A stretch of DNA of 64,000 nt from Terripilifer ovatus (GTDB lineage: Bacteria; Pseudomonadota; Alphaproteobacteria; Rhizobiales; Beijerinckiaceae): assembly GCA_029222685.1 (NCBI GenBank), contig JARHVB010000086.1, forward strand, positions 414,414 to 478,413, given 5' to 3'. The notes under the pieces are model-generated. The model was not told the DNA's origin, did not search any database, and saw nothing but the letters and a program-made list of their open reading frames with translations. The position numbers and the translations under genes were made by a program. How positions within the stretch are numbered: position 1 is the stretch's first letter; the number at the start of each line of letters is the position of its first letter. This document shows positions 26,736 through 34,661 of this stretch, in pieces.

Positions 26736-27773
26736 ATGTCCGTCACCCTTGTCATCGACCAGGCCGAAAAGCAGTTCGATATCTATCCAGCGCTCCGTGG
26801 CGTCTCGTTCACCGTCGAGCCCGGAGAACTGATGGCACTGCTCGGCCCGTCAGGGTCCGGCAAGACGACCCTGTTGCGCGCCATTGCCGGCCTCGAGCAG
26901 CTGGATCACGGCCGCGTCCTGTTCGACGATGTCGACACGCGGCGACTGTCGCTGCGCGAACGGCGCATCGGCTTTGTCTTCCAGAGCTATGCGCTGTTCA
27001 AGAACATGAACGTGTTCGAGAACATTGCGTTCGGGCTGCGGGCAAGACCTCGCGCGAAGCGCCCCGCCGAAGCCGATATCAGGCGGCGGGTCGGCGATCT
27101 GCTCGACCTGGTGCAATTGGCGGGCCTGGAAAAACGCTTTCCGGCGCAGCTCTCCGGCGGCCAGCGCCAGCGTGTCGCCCTGGCGCGCGCGCTGGCGATC
27201 GAGCCCAGCGTGCTGCTGCTCGACGAACCATTCGGCGCGCTTGATGCCAAGGTGCGCAAGGATCTGCGAAGTTGGCTGCGCGAACTGCATGGGCGCACCG
27301 GCCACACCACCGTGTTCGTTACCCACGACCAGGAAGAGGCGCTTGAACTCGCCGACCGTGTCGCCATTCTCAATCTCGGCGCGATCGAGCAGATCGGCTC
27401 GCCCGATGCGGTCTACGATCAGCCGGAATCGGCTTTCGTCTGCGAGTTCCTCGGCGAGACCAACAAGCTGCCCGTGCATATCGCCGGCGGTCAGGCCTTC
27501 TTCGAGGACATGCCGGTGTTCCGCAGCAACGGCCAGAACCACTTGGGCCCCGCCTCGCTCTATGTACGGCCGCAGCACATCAAGCTCGTCGACAATGGAC
27601 CGCTGTCGCTGCAGGGCGTGGTCGCGCATATCCGCCGCAACGGCGCGATCCGCAGGCTCGAGGTCGCCGTCAAGGGCTATGCAAGGCGTCTCGAACTCGA
27701 TCTCGCCAGCGCCGTCGCGCCCGCCGTCGGCGAGCGCGTCGCGATGAAGATCACCGCCGGGCATATTTTCTGA
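26736..27773 (+). CDS. cysA: Sulfate ABC transporter ATP-binding protein CysA
   Basis: 345 residues. Walker A is GPSGSGKTT, signature LSGGQRQRVALARAL, Walker B VLLLDEPFGALD, and the switch histidine sits in VFVTHDQEEALELAD. A C-terminal TOBE-like regulatory region follows from about residue 240 (ASLYVRPQHIKLVDN). It energises the CysTW channel. It is the last gene of the operon and is convergent with a Bug receptor whose stop is 3 bases away. Confidence 0.93.
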   Translation: MSVTLVIDQAEKQFDIYPALRGVSFTVEPGELMALLGPSGSGKTTLLRAIAGLEQLDHGRVLFDDVDTRRLSLRERRIGFVFQSYALFKNMNVFENIAFGLRARPRAKRPAEADIRRRVGDLLDLVQLAGLEKRFPAQLSGGQRQRVALARALAIEPSVLLLDEPFGALDAKVRKDLRSWLRELHGRTGHTTVFVTHDQEEALELADRVAILNLGAIEQIGSPDAVYDQPESAFVCEFLGETNKLPVHIAGGQAFFEDMPVFRSNGQNHLGPASLYVRPQHIKLVDNGPLSLQGVVAHIRRNGAIRRLEVAVKGYARRLELDLASAVAPAVGERVAMKITAGHIF

Positions 27774-27776
27774 GCC

Positions 27777-28754
27777 TCATTCCTGCAGCGGAATATTGGC
27801 TTCCTTGATCACCTTGGCGAAGCGTTCGCGGTCGGCGAAATAAACCGCGTCGAACTCCTGCGGGCTGCTGCCGACAGGCTGCAGTTCCATCGCCGCGAGG
27901 CGCTCCAGCATGTCGGGCGCCTCGATCGCCGAGCGGGTCTCCAGCCAGTAGCGTTCGACGATATCGTGCGGCGTGCCCGCCGGCAGGAAAAGCCCCATCC
28001 ATCCCGAAACGATGAAATCCGGCAGGCCCTGTTCGGCAATGGTGGGAACATCGGGCAAGGTCGGCGAGCGCTTCGCCGTGGTAATGCCGATGGCGGCGAC
28101 GGAGCCTGCTTCGATCTGCGGCTTGGCGGCCGATGTCGGCACCAGCGCGATCTCGATATCGCCGGTGAGCAGCGACTGGAACAATGGCGCGTCGCCGCGG
28201 AACGGTACCATCTGGATATCGGTGCCGGTCTCGCGCTTCAGCAGCTCCATCGACAGATGCAGCGAATTGCCGATGCCTGTCGATCCATAGTTGAGGACAC
28301 CAGGTTTCGACTTCGCCAGCGCCACGAGTTCCTTGAGATTGCGCGCCGGCACTTTCGGATTGACGACGACGACCGTCGAGGTCGAAACCAGTTGCGTGAC
28401 GCGGATGAAATCCCGGTCGGCATCGAATGGCAGGGATTTGTAGATCGATGGCGAAATCGCCTGGCCGTTGATGTTGAAGAGGACCGTATAACCATCCGGC
28501 GCCGATTTCGCGACGGCGTCGGTGCCGATATTGCCGCCGGCGCCGGCGCGGTTCTCAATGATGACGGCGACCTTCATCTGGCTCTGGAATTTTGCGGCGA
28601 ACAGGCGGGCCAATGCATCCGTCGCGCCGCCCGCCACATAGGGCACGATCATGCGGATCGGCTTGTTGGGAAAATCCTGCTGGGCGCCGGCATGGCCAGC
28701 CGTTGCCATCAGCACACCAAATGCCAGAACCGATGTGCACAACCTGCCGAACAT
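27777..28754 (-). CDS. Bug/TTT-family substrate-binding protein
   Basis: 325 residues with a signal peptide (MFGRLCTSVLAFGVLMATAG, cut near AGA). The Bug core follows: QDFPNKPIRMIVPYVAGG, TDALARLFA, ENRAGAGGNIGTDAVAKSAP and DGYTVLF. GGGGAGGGG 6 bases before ATG 28754 chooses this start over 28802. It stands alone, without TctAB, like the other Bug genes here. The ligand is unknown. Confidence 0.88.
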   Translation of the reverse strand: MFGRLCTSVLAFGVLMATAGHAGAQQDFPNKPIRMIVPYVAGGATDALARLFAAKFQSQMKVAVIIENRAGAGGNIGTDAVAKSAPDGYTVLFNINGQAISPSIYKSLPFDADRDFIRVTQLVSTSTVVVVNPKVPARNLKELVALAKSKPGVLNYGSTGIGNSLHLSMELLKRETGTDIQMVPFRGDAPLFQSLLTGDIEIALVPTSAAKPQIEAGSVAAIGITTAKRSPTLPDVPTIAEQGLPDFIVSGWMGLFLPAGTPHDIVERYWLETRSAIEAPDMLERLAAMELQPVGSSPQEFDAVYFADRERFAKVIKEANIPLQE

Positions 28755-28837
28755 AGAGCCCCTCCCCGCATGGCGCCGCATCGGCACTCTTGCTTGGACC
28801 AATCATGTCGGGGTTTCAGGCGTCTGTCGAGATGGGT

Positions 28838-29098
28838 TCAGTGCTTGCGGGTCACTGTGAATTCGCCGTGACGAATGCGTTCCGGCAGCCGTTCGGCGAA
28901 CAGGGCGACCTCTTCCTCGCCATGGATGCCGACCAGTTCGTGGAAGGCGGCATCCAGTGCGGCACGCGCAAAACAGCCGCTCTCGACCCCTGCGAGCAGG
29001 GCTTCGGCGAACGCCTCGGTAAAATAGCCGAGCGCCTCGCGGCGTTCTTCAGCGGCGTGGAATTCCGAGACAAGGGCGGTAGGTTTTGTCGTCATCAT
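28838..29098 (-). CDS. Small conserved hypothetical protein
   Basis: 86 residues, not recognised. Almost entirely helical by composition (EFHAAEERREALGYFTEAFA, then ALDAAFHELVGIHGEEEVAL), acidic, with no signal or membrane segment. It may be a small cytoplasmic regulator or adaptor, but no function can be assigned. It lies between the Bug gene and the TIGR02301 gene on the same strand. Confidence 0.5.
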   Translation of the reverse strand: MMTTKPTALVSEFHAAEERREALGYFTEAFAEALLAGVESGCFARAALDAAFHELVGIHGEEEVALFAERLPERIRHGEFTVTRKH

Positions 29099-29199
29099 GG
29101 CGGAACACTAGTGGTTTGGCCGTGAAGCCGCGACTCTGGAATAAAAAAAGGGTTAACGATGGATTTGGCGGTTTTCCGGAAGTGTGCCGTTCCGACGCG

Positions 29200-29607
29200 T
29201 TACCCGCCGTAGCGGCCGGAGACGTCGCGGACGATCTTCTGGCCCTCGTCGAGATAGCGGGCAATGGCCAGTTCCGCGTTGGGCGTGCAGGCCCGGTAGA
29301 TGGTCTCATAGCTGCGGAAGCCGCGGTTATAGGCGCCGGCCAGCCGGTCCTTGCGGGCCTCGGTCACGCCTTCCGCTTCAATGAGGGCCGCCATGCGCCG
29401 GCGCCACTCGGCGCTGTCGTTGTCGCCGCAGATGTCGCGCAGAAACGACAGGGCGCCGAGGATTTCGGCCAGCCGCAGCAATTGGCCCTCATAGGGCGGC
29501 GCGGTGGTCTCGGGACTGGCGGGAGGCGCGGCCGGCGCCGCAGGCTGCTGGGCCTGCGCCAATGGTGCAGCCAGCAGGCAGCAAAGCACGGCGCAAAAAA
29601 GTCTCAT
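29200..29607 (-). CDS. TIGR02301 family periplasmic protein
   Basis: 135 residues. A signal peptide (MRLFCAVLCCLLAAPLAQAQ) and a Pro/Ala linker lead to YEGQLLRLAEILGALSFLRD with CGDNDSAEWRRRMAALIEAE and RGFRSYETIYRACTPNAELA, the conserved pattern of this alphaproteobacterial family. The function is unknown. Two cysteines in the mature part may pair. Its start overlaps the NUDIX gene stop by 4 bases. Confidence 0.82.
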   Translation of the reverse strand: MRLFCAVLCCLLAAPLAQAQQPAAPAAPPASPETTAPPYEGQLLRLAEILGALSFLRDICGDNDSAEWRRRMAALIEAEGVTEARKDRLAGAYNRGFRSYETIYRACTPNAELAIARYLDEGQKIVRDVSGRYGG

Positions 29608-30047
29608 GCGCGCTCGGCGACCATAACCCGGGCACTGAGGAGGAGCTCGGCCAGTCCCTGCGTCAGCGTGAGGCCGCTGAACCGCGCCTCGTCCGCCCAG
29701 ATCACCTGGCCGAGTTCCTCACTTGCCTCGCCCTCGCCGGACAGCCAGCGGGCGGCGAAGGAGGCAATGACATAGTGACGCTTCACCTTGCCGTCGTCGT
29801 CATGGGCGATCACTTCGCGCCAGCCGTTGAAAGCGACGATCTCGGCGCGCACGCCGGTCTCTTCCTCGACCTCGCGCAAGGCCGCCTGTTCAAGGGTTTC
29901 ACCGGTCTCAACCAGCCCGCCCGGCAGGCTGAACACTTTGTCGAACGGCGGATTGCGCCGCGCGCCAAGCAGCACCTTGCCGCCGCGCCACACGGCGGCG
30001 CTGGCGGCAAGGATGGGCCGCGCCGGATAGTCCCTCGAATCGGTCAT
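29604..30047 (-). CDS. NUDIX hydrolase
   Basis: 147 residues. The Nudix box GGLVETGETLEQAALREVEE followed by ETG matches G-x5-E-x7-REVxEExG. It probably hydrolyses a nucleoside diphosphate derivative; the substrate is not defined. ATG 30047 (MTDSRDYPARP) is preferred over 30101, which adds a non-conserved leader. It is translationally coupled to the TIGR02301 gene. Confidence 0.88.
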   Translation of the reverse strand: MTDSRDYPARPILAASAAVWRGGKVLLGARRNPPFDKVFSLPGGLVETGETLEQAALREVEEETGVRAEIVAFNGWREVIAHDDDGKVKRHYVIASFAARWLSGEGEASEELGQVIWADEARFSGLTLTQGLAELLLSARVMVAERA

Positions 30048-30222
30048 CGCAAACAACCCTCGCTTGTCACACTGGCGACGGGCGCCAGTTAAAGCCAACA
30101 CAATCGTTTAAGGCAATGGCCTCGGTGTATCGGAGCAACGCCTTTTATCGAAGGAATGCGTTGGCACTGGTAACATTGCCGGGAACAGGCGAGACTGGCC
30201 CGTCTGAGCGGAAGGATTTCAA

Positions 30223-31272
30223 TTGGTCGCCCTGTTGTCGGTTGCCACCGCGGTTCCCTCCCATGTGTTTCCGCAAACCGAGGTTGCCCGGCGGGCCAGC
30301 CTGCATTTCGGCGGTCGCTATGCCGATTTTGAACGGATGGCGCAGGTGTTCGCCAGCGCCGGGATCGAACGCCGGTACGGCATCATGCCGATGGACTGGT
30401 ACGGGGTTGCGCACGGCTGGCCGGAACGCACCGCCGCCTTTACCCAGGGCGCGACCGCGCTGTTGATCGCCGCCGCCGACAAGGCAATCCGCAACGCCGG
30501 CCTGACCGCAGCCGACATCGACACGATCGTCACCGTATGCTCGACCGGCATCGCCACGCCGAGCCTCGAGGCGCGGGCGGCGCAGAGCATGGATTTCCGC
30601 CCCGATGTGGCCCGCGTGCCGGTTTTCGGGCTCGGCTGCGCCGGCGGCGTCACCGGCTTAGGGGTCGCGGCCAAGCTGGCGCGGGCCGCCCCGGGCGCCA
30701 ACGTCCTGTTCGTCACGGTGGAAGCCTGCACGCTGGCGGTGCGGCTCGACCAGATGAGCAAGGCGAATATCGTCGCCACGGCTCTGTTCGGCGATGGCGC
30801 CGCCGCCTGCGTCTTGCGCGAAGGAGATCGCGGCCGCGGTCTCGCCCGGATCGAGACCGCGGCCGAATATATGTGGCGCAATACGTTGGGTATCATGGGC
30901 TGGAGCGTCGATGTGGAAGGATTCGGCGTTATTTTTGACCGATCGATTCCGCCCTTCGCCGTGGACAATCTCGGCGCCGCCATGACGCATCTGCTGACGC
31001 GCATGAACATCGCGCGCAAGGATGTCGATCGCTTCGTCTGCCACCCCGGGGGACCGAAAGTGATCGAGGCGATCGAAGCGGCGCTGGCGCTGCCCGCAGG
31101 CAGCCTCGATCACGAGCGGCAGGTGCTGGCCGCGTTCGGCAACATGTCGGCGCCGACGGTGCTGTTCGTGCTCGAACGTCTGCTCGCCGCGGGGCTGCCT
31201 CGCAAGAGCGTATTGGCGGCTTTGGGTCCAGGCTTTACTCTCTCGGCGCTCAGCCTCTCGGCCAACGCATGA
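30223..31272 (+). CDS. Type III polyketide synthase (chalcone/stilbene synthase family)
   Basis: 349 residues. The catalytic triad of the family can be placed: C139 (VFGLGCAGGVTG), H274 (FVCHPGGPKV) and N307 (GNMSAP). Such homodimeric enzymes extend an acyl-CoA starter with malonyl-CoA and cyclise the product to alkylpyrones or alkylresorcinols. TTG 30223 is the start, with GGAAGGA 6 bases upstream. The next gene overlaps by 4 bases and encodes an ICMT-like methyltransferase, as in the Bacillus bpsA-bpsB pair, which makes O-methylated alkylpyrones. The product here is inferred. Confidence 0.9.
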   Translation: MVALLSVATAVPSHVFPQTEVARRASLHFGGRYADFERMAQVFASAGIERRYGIMPMDWYGVAHGWPERTAAFTQGATALLIAAADKAIRNAGLTAADIDTIVTVCSTGIATPSLEARAAQSMDFRPDVARVPVFGLGCAGGVTGLGVAAKLARAAPGANVLFVTVEACTLAVRLDQMSKANIVATALFGDGAAACVLREGDRGRGLARIETAAEYMWRNTLGIMGWSVDVEGFGVIFDRSIPPFAVDNLGAAMTHLLTRMNIARKDVDRFVCHPGGPKVIEAIEAALALPAGSLDHERQVLAAFGNMSAPTVLFVLERLLAAGLPRKSVLAALGPGFTLSALSLSANA

Positions 31273-31754
31273 TCCTTTCCATTCTCATTCTTTCGTTCGT
31301 GACGCTGCAGAGGCTTGCGGAGCTTTTATGGGCGCGCCGCAACACGCGCGCACTGCTCGCCAGGGGCGCCTATGAAGTCGCGCCGGAACATTATCCGCAT
31401 ATCGTCGCCGTCCATGCCGCCTGGCTGTTCGGGTTATGGATCGTCGCCTGGAACGCGCCGGTGAATCTTCTCTGGCTGGCGGCCTTTGGCGTACTGCAGG
31501 GCTTGCGCATCTGGGTTCTGGTCGCATTGGGCCCACGCTGGACCACGCGCATTCTGGTGGTGCCCGGCGAAAAGCTCGTGCGCAGCGGTCCTTATCGCTA
31601 TCTGTCGCATCCGAACTACGCCGTCGTCGCCGGCGAAATCGCGGCATTGCCGCTGGCCTTCGGACAACCGCTGTTCGCGCTTGTCTTCACCGTCGTCAAC
31701 GGCGTGGTTCTCTATACGCGCATCAAGGCGGAGAACCGCGCCCTGTCGCAATGA
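31269..31754 (+). CDS. Isoprenylcysteine carboxyl methyltransferase-like membrane protein
   Basis: 161 residues with about four to five hydrophobic segments. The C-terminal SAM-binding region GEKLVRSGPYRYLSHPNYAV is conserved in the ICMT/YpbQ family, followed by RIKAENRAL. ATGA overlap with the polyketide synthase indicates coupling. In Bacillus the equivalent protein methylates the alkylpyrone formed by the partner synthase, so a polyketide O-methyltransferase role is likely here. Confidence 0.85.
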   Translation: MILSILILSFVTLQRLAELLWARRNTRALLARGAYEVAPEHYPHIVAVHAAWLFGLWIVAWNAPVNLLWLAAFGVLQGLRIWVLVALGPRWTTRILVVPGEKLVRSGPYRYLSHPNYAVVAGEIAALPLAFGQPLFALVFTVVNGVVLYTRIKAENRALSQ

Positions 31755-31779
31755 GCGTTCTGCCCGATGCGCGAGGTCC

Positions 31780-32010
31780 TTATGCCTGCGGAATGCCGCT
31801 TCCTGTCGGAAGCCCATCAGGCGATTGCCCCTGCGTCTGGCCTGTGACGCGCAAAGTCACCTCGTGGCCCTGTTTGATCGCGAGGGACGCGGCAGGCACG
31901 GCGGACTCGAAGGCTGCTTCCTTGGTCAGGTATTCGCCGGCCGTCATGCCATCGTGTGCGATGCCCCAGCCGGCGCCATTCCGGACAATTTCATAAACGG
32001 CTTTGCCCAT
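31780..32010 (-). CDS. Small DUF2188-like protein
   Basis: 76 residues. MGKAVYEIVRNGAGWGIAHD and the following YLTKEAAFESAVPAASLAIK resemble small DUF2188-type proteins, which carry out unknown roles and are often stress-linked. No signal peptide. It lies 12 bases downstream of the DUF3775 gene and so is probably the last gene of the EcfG-driven operon that starts at 32812. Confidence 0.65.
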   Translation of the reverse strand: MGKAVYEIVRNGAGWGIAHDGMTAGEYLTKEAAFESAVPAASLAIKQGHEVTLRVTGQTQGQSPDGLPTGSGIPQA

Positions 32011-32022
32011 CGACGACTCCTG

Positions 32023-32460
32023 TCATAAGCGGTTGATCTCGAATTCGGCGCAGGAAAAGCCGAGCAACGACAGCCCTTCCTCAAGATGGTCCGCAAGCAG
32101 CGGATTGCCGAGAAGGTAGGATGCGGTCTCGTTGTTGTGGGCGCGCTGCGCCTCGCCGCGCAATTCGTTCCAGTCGGCCGCGGAACCATCGCCTCGCCCC
32201 AGCCAGGTCAATGTCACCAGATCGATCTGTTCGTCGCTGGAGAGTGCGGCGATGAGACCACGCAGCTCCGCCTCGACCTCATCGCCGGGACGATCTTCCA
32301 GAACGGAAATCGCCTTGTCGTCGGAGGCGTTCGAGCCACTGTTAGTCGCACTCGACTCGTCTTTGGCATTCAACTCGCGTGCCTTGACCACGACGAAGCA
32401 GACCTGCTCCGGCGAAATGGTGAGAACGTCGAGGGGACCATCGTCAATCGTCCTGGTCAT
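32023..32460 (-). CDS. DUF3775 family protein
   Basis: 145 residues. LTISPEQVCFVVVKARELNA, ISVLEDRPGDEVEAELRGLI and DEQIDLVTLTWLGRGDG are the DUF3775 signature, found in many Rhizobiales. The function is unknown. The start at ATG 32460 removes a non-conserved extension. It is separated by 19 bases from the copper-binding gene upstream, so it is likely co-transcribed with it. Confidence 0.8.
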   Translation of the reverse strand: MTRTIDDGPLDVLTISPEQVCFVVVKARELNAKDESSATNSGSNASDDKAISVLEDRPGDEVEAELRGLIAALSSDEQIDLVTLTWLGRGDGSAADWNELRGEAQRAHNNETASYLLGNPLLADHLEEGLSLLGFSCAEFEINRL

Positions 32461-32479
32461 GATTCTACCTGCTGTGAAA

Positions 32480-32812
32480 TCAGTTCGCCATGCGCCTGCA
32501 GCTTTCTGCACAGGTACGGCAGGCTTGAACGCAATCCTCCATGTCGCCGATCCGTTCGCAGTCTTTGGCGCATTCTTCACAGATTTCCGCGCATTCCCGG
32601 CATGTATGCCGATGATGCGGCGTGCCGATCAGCATGAAGTGTGCACTTGTCCTGCAAATTTCGGCGCAGGCCATCATCAAGCGAAAGTGCGCCGGTTTCG
32701 TATGTTCGCCGCCTACTTCCAGACAGTGCCCCATCGCCATGGAGAGACACGTTCTGTAACAAGCTAAACAATCTGTGATGCAACGCTGCATCTCATCGGA
32801 CAGCAATGACAT
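32480..32812 (-). CDS. Four-helix bundle cysteine-rich copper-binding protein
   Basis: 110 residues with 16 cysteines in CxxC and CxxxC spacings along helices (RCITDCLACYRTC, MMACAEICRTSA, HTCRECAEICEECAKDC, DCVQACRTCAESC). This is the DUF326/Csp-type bundle that stores Cu(I) in its core. No signal peptide, so it is cytosolic, like Csp3. GGAG precedes ATG 32812. A perfect EcfG-type promoter ends 27 bases before the start, which places it in the general stress response. Confidence 0.85.
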   Translation of the reverse strand: MSLLSDEMQRCITDCLACYRTCLSMAMGHCLEVGGEHTKPAHFRLMMACAEICRTSAHFMLIGTPHHRHTCRECAEICEECAKDCERIGDMEDCVQACRTCAESCRRMAN

Positions 32813-32838
32813 TGGCACGCTCCAACATATTTCAAACC

Positions 32839-32863
32839 AACGTCGAGGATGGGGGCCGGTTCC
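32839..32863 (-). promoter_or_regulatory. Sigma-EcfG promoter for the copper protein/DUF3775/DUF2188-like operon
   Basis: On the minus strand GGAAC (32863-32859), 16 bases, CGTT (32842-32839). This matches the alphaproteobacterial general-stress consensus exactly, and the -10 lies 27 bases before ATG 32812. Confidence 0.8.
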
Positions 32864-33088
32864 TGCCTGCTGCCACTTTTCGACAACCTTGGTCTTTGCG
32901 GCGCAAAGCAAAAACGTCTCATGGGTTTGCATTCAACTGCGGGCATGGCGTCAACAAAACCGCCATGATCCGGCCATCAAACCGGCCACCATTGGCAACA
33001 CGCGCGAGCCCGCAGTTCTGCGTTTCTGATATCAAATAGGCACCTGGGAAAAGCGCTGCATGCTGCCGATGCGTGCTTTCCGAACGAT

Positions 33089-33113
33089 GGAACAATCGTT
33101 CTTTGATGACGTT
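33089..33113 (+). promoter_or_regulatory. Sigma-EcfG promoter for the DUF1236 gene
   Basis: GGAAC at 33089-33093, 16-base spacer, CGTT at 33110-33113; exact consensus. It is 52 bases upstream of ATG 33165 and divergent to the promoter at 32839-32863. Confidence 0.8.
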
Positions 33114-33164
33114 TTCGGCCGGTCAGTTTCTCGCATCTGCGGGTCTGATTATCAGGAGGTCATC

Positions 33165-33602
33165 ATGATCAAAGCAATCAGTCTCGGCACTTTGCTGTCG
33201 ATCGCCGTTCTGTCGGGCGGCGCTTATGCTCAATCCTCTCGTGATGGCGCAGCGGCCGGCGGCGCGCTCTCGGGCGCTGCTGCCGGTGCGGCTGGCGGCG
33301 CCGTCGTCGGCGGCCCGGTTGGCGCCGTCGTCGGCGGTGTTGCAGGTGCCGCGGTCGGCAGTACGGCAGGTGCAGCGCTCACGCCGGACGATCGCACCTA
33401 TATCCGCGGTTATGTAACGGAACGCCGGGTCGATCCGGTCGTGATCCATGAGCCGCTGGCTGTCGGACGTCCGCTGCCACGTCAGGTCAGGACGTATACG
33501 ATCGAGGGCGATCCCCGCTACAACGCGTATCGCTACGCGCGCGTCAACAACCAGTATCTTCTGGTCGACGCGAACGGCAACGTCATCGGTTCGCTCGACT
33601 GA
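33165..33602 (+). CDS. DUF1236 domain exported protein
   Basis: 145 residues. A signal peptide (MIKAISLGTLLSIAVLSGGA, cut near AYA) leads to a Gly/Ala-rich repeat region (AAAGGALSGAAAGAAGGAVV), like a membrane-interacting glycine zipper. The C-terminal DUF1236 domain follows (DRTYIRGYVTERRVDPVVIH ... NNQYLLVDANGNVIGSLD). AGGAGG precedes ATG 33165. The function is unknown; many members are stress-induced envelope proteins. Controlled by the EcfG promoter just upstream. Confidence 0.82.
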   Translation: MIKAISLGTLLSIAVLSGGAYAQSSRDGAAAGGALSGAAAGAAGGAVVGGPVGAVVGGVAGAAVGSTAGAALTPDDRTYIRGYVTERRVDPVVIHEPLAVGRPLPRQVRTYTIEGDPRYNAYRYARVNNQYLLVDANGNVIGSLD

Positions 33603-33611
33603 ACCTGCCGC

Positions 33612-33926
33612 GTGAAGCAGCGTAGTAATACGGCGTCCAGGGGCAGCGCGCTGTCTCTGGACGCCGTCGTCCAACGAGCACAACAACGGGTCCTCGCCGA
33701 CGTCGAAATCGTCGGGTCGGCATCCTCCTATATTGAAGACCAGGAAGGCGAGAACCCCTGCGACCTGGCCGCCGTAAGCGACGAAACCATAGAGGCAGCC
33801 AGGGAATTGATGAGCGAGGAGGCGCGCGCGGGCATAGCACCCGATGGTTCCCGGTTCGAAATAGCCGATGAGAGCGGAAATGTGCTTGAAATCGTCCTAT
33901 TTCGACGCGCACTCCAGCATAAATAA
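33612..33926 (+). CDS. Small hypothetical protein (DUF6894-like C-terminal part)
   Basis: 104 residues. The second half (SDETIEAARELMSEEARAGI, DGSRFEIADESGNVLEIVLF) resembles DUF6894 proteins such as the one at 53018. The first half is not conserved in any way I recognise. It begins 9 bases after the DUF1236 stop and may be co-transcribed. No clear ribosome site; GTG 33612 is the listed start, and a shorter product is possible. Confidence 0.5.
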   Translation: MKQRSNTASRGSALSLDAVVQRAQQRVLADVEIVGSASSYIEDQEGENPCDLAAVSDETIEAARELMSEEARAGIAPDGSRFEIADESGNVLEIVLFRRALQHK

Positions 33927-34038
33927 AACGCATCGGTACAATAACGCGGTACGATACCGTCGCTTAATCAACTCCCCCACGTGTATATTCCAGCTTTAGC
34001 TACGACGATGTCGAGGGCCTCCTCCTCTTCAGAAGGGA

Positions 34039-34453
34039 GTGGAATTGCCTCAATCCTTGCACACAAACAGACTCTTGAATGGACTGACTGCCACCGACCT
34101 GGCTCTGCTTTCGCCGCATTTGCAGCATATTCACACTCCACGCGGTTTCGCCGTCATGCGCGGCTACCGCAGCGTTACCCACGTCTATTTTCCGACATGT
34201 GGGCTGGTCTCCATCGTCGGCCGAGATACCGCACGAATTCCTGGCGACGATGCTCGGCGTTCGCCGAGCCAGCGTAACCACTACCCTGGATAGGTTTCGT
34301 ACCGCCGGCTACGTCTCGACCCAGCGCGGCAGCATCGATATCGTCGATCGCGCAGCCCTGCTGCAGCTTGCCGGCTCGACCTATGGCGTGGCGGAAGCCG
34401 AATATGAACGGGTTATGGGTTTCGGCGGGACCGGCCTGGATCCCTGCGCCTAG
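34039..34453 (+). pseudogene. Crp/Fnr-type regulator remnant with internal deletion and frame change
   Basis: The first frame (from GTG 34039 or TTG 34045) encodes NRLLNGLTATDLALLSPHLQ and VYFPTCGLVSIV, the start of a cyclic-nucleotide-binding domain. At about 34215-34235 coding similarity jumps to a different frame, which reads IPHEFLATMLGVRRASVTTT through RGSIDIVDRAALLQLAGSTY and GVAEAEYERV. That is the helix-turn-helix C-terminus of the same family. About 100 residues of a normal 240-residue protein are missing and the two ends are out of frame, so no functional regulator can result. Confidence 0.82.
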
Positions 34454-34661
34454 GTCTGGTTCATGGAATGCCCACCGAATCGGACCTGCTGCGAAGAGCC
34501 TGTACTGTACTCTATCGTCCGGATTCTGCACGTAAAATTCCATCGATGCAATTGCTTGAAATAATGTCCTCTCCTATGTTTTCATGAGACATGCATGCTG
34601 CGGAACAGCTCCGCTGCGTGAAAATCCAGGCGTTAACTATCGCCCGACAACGGAGTGTTGA

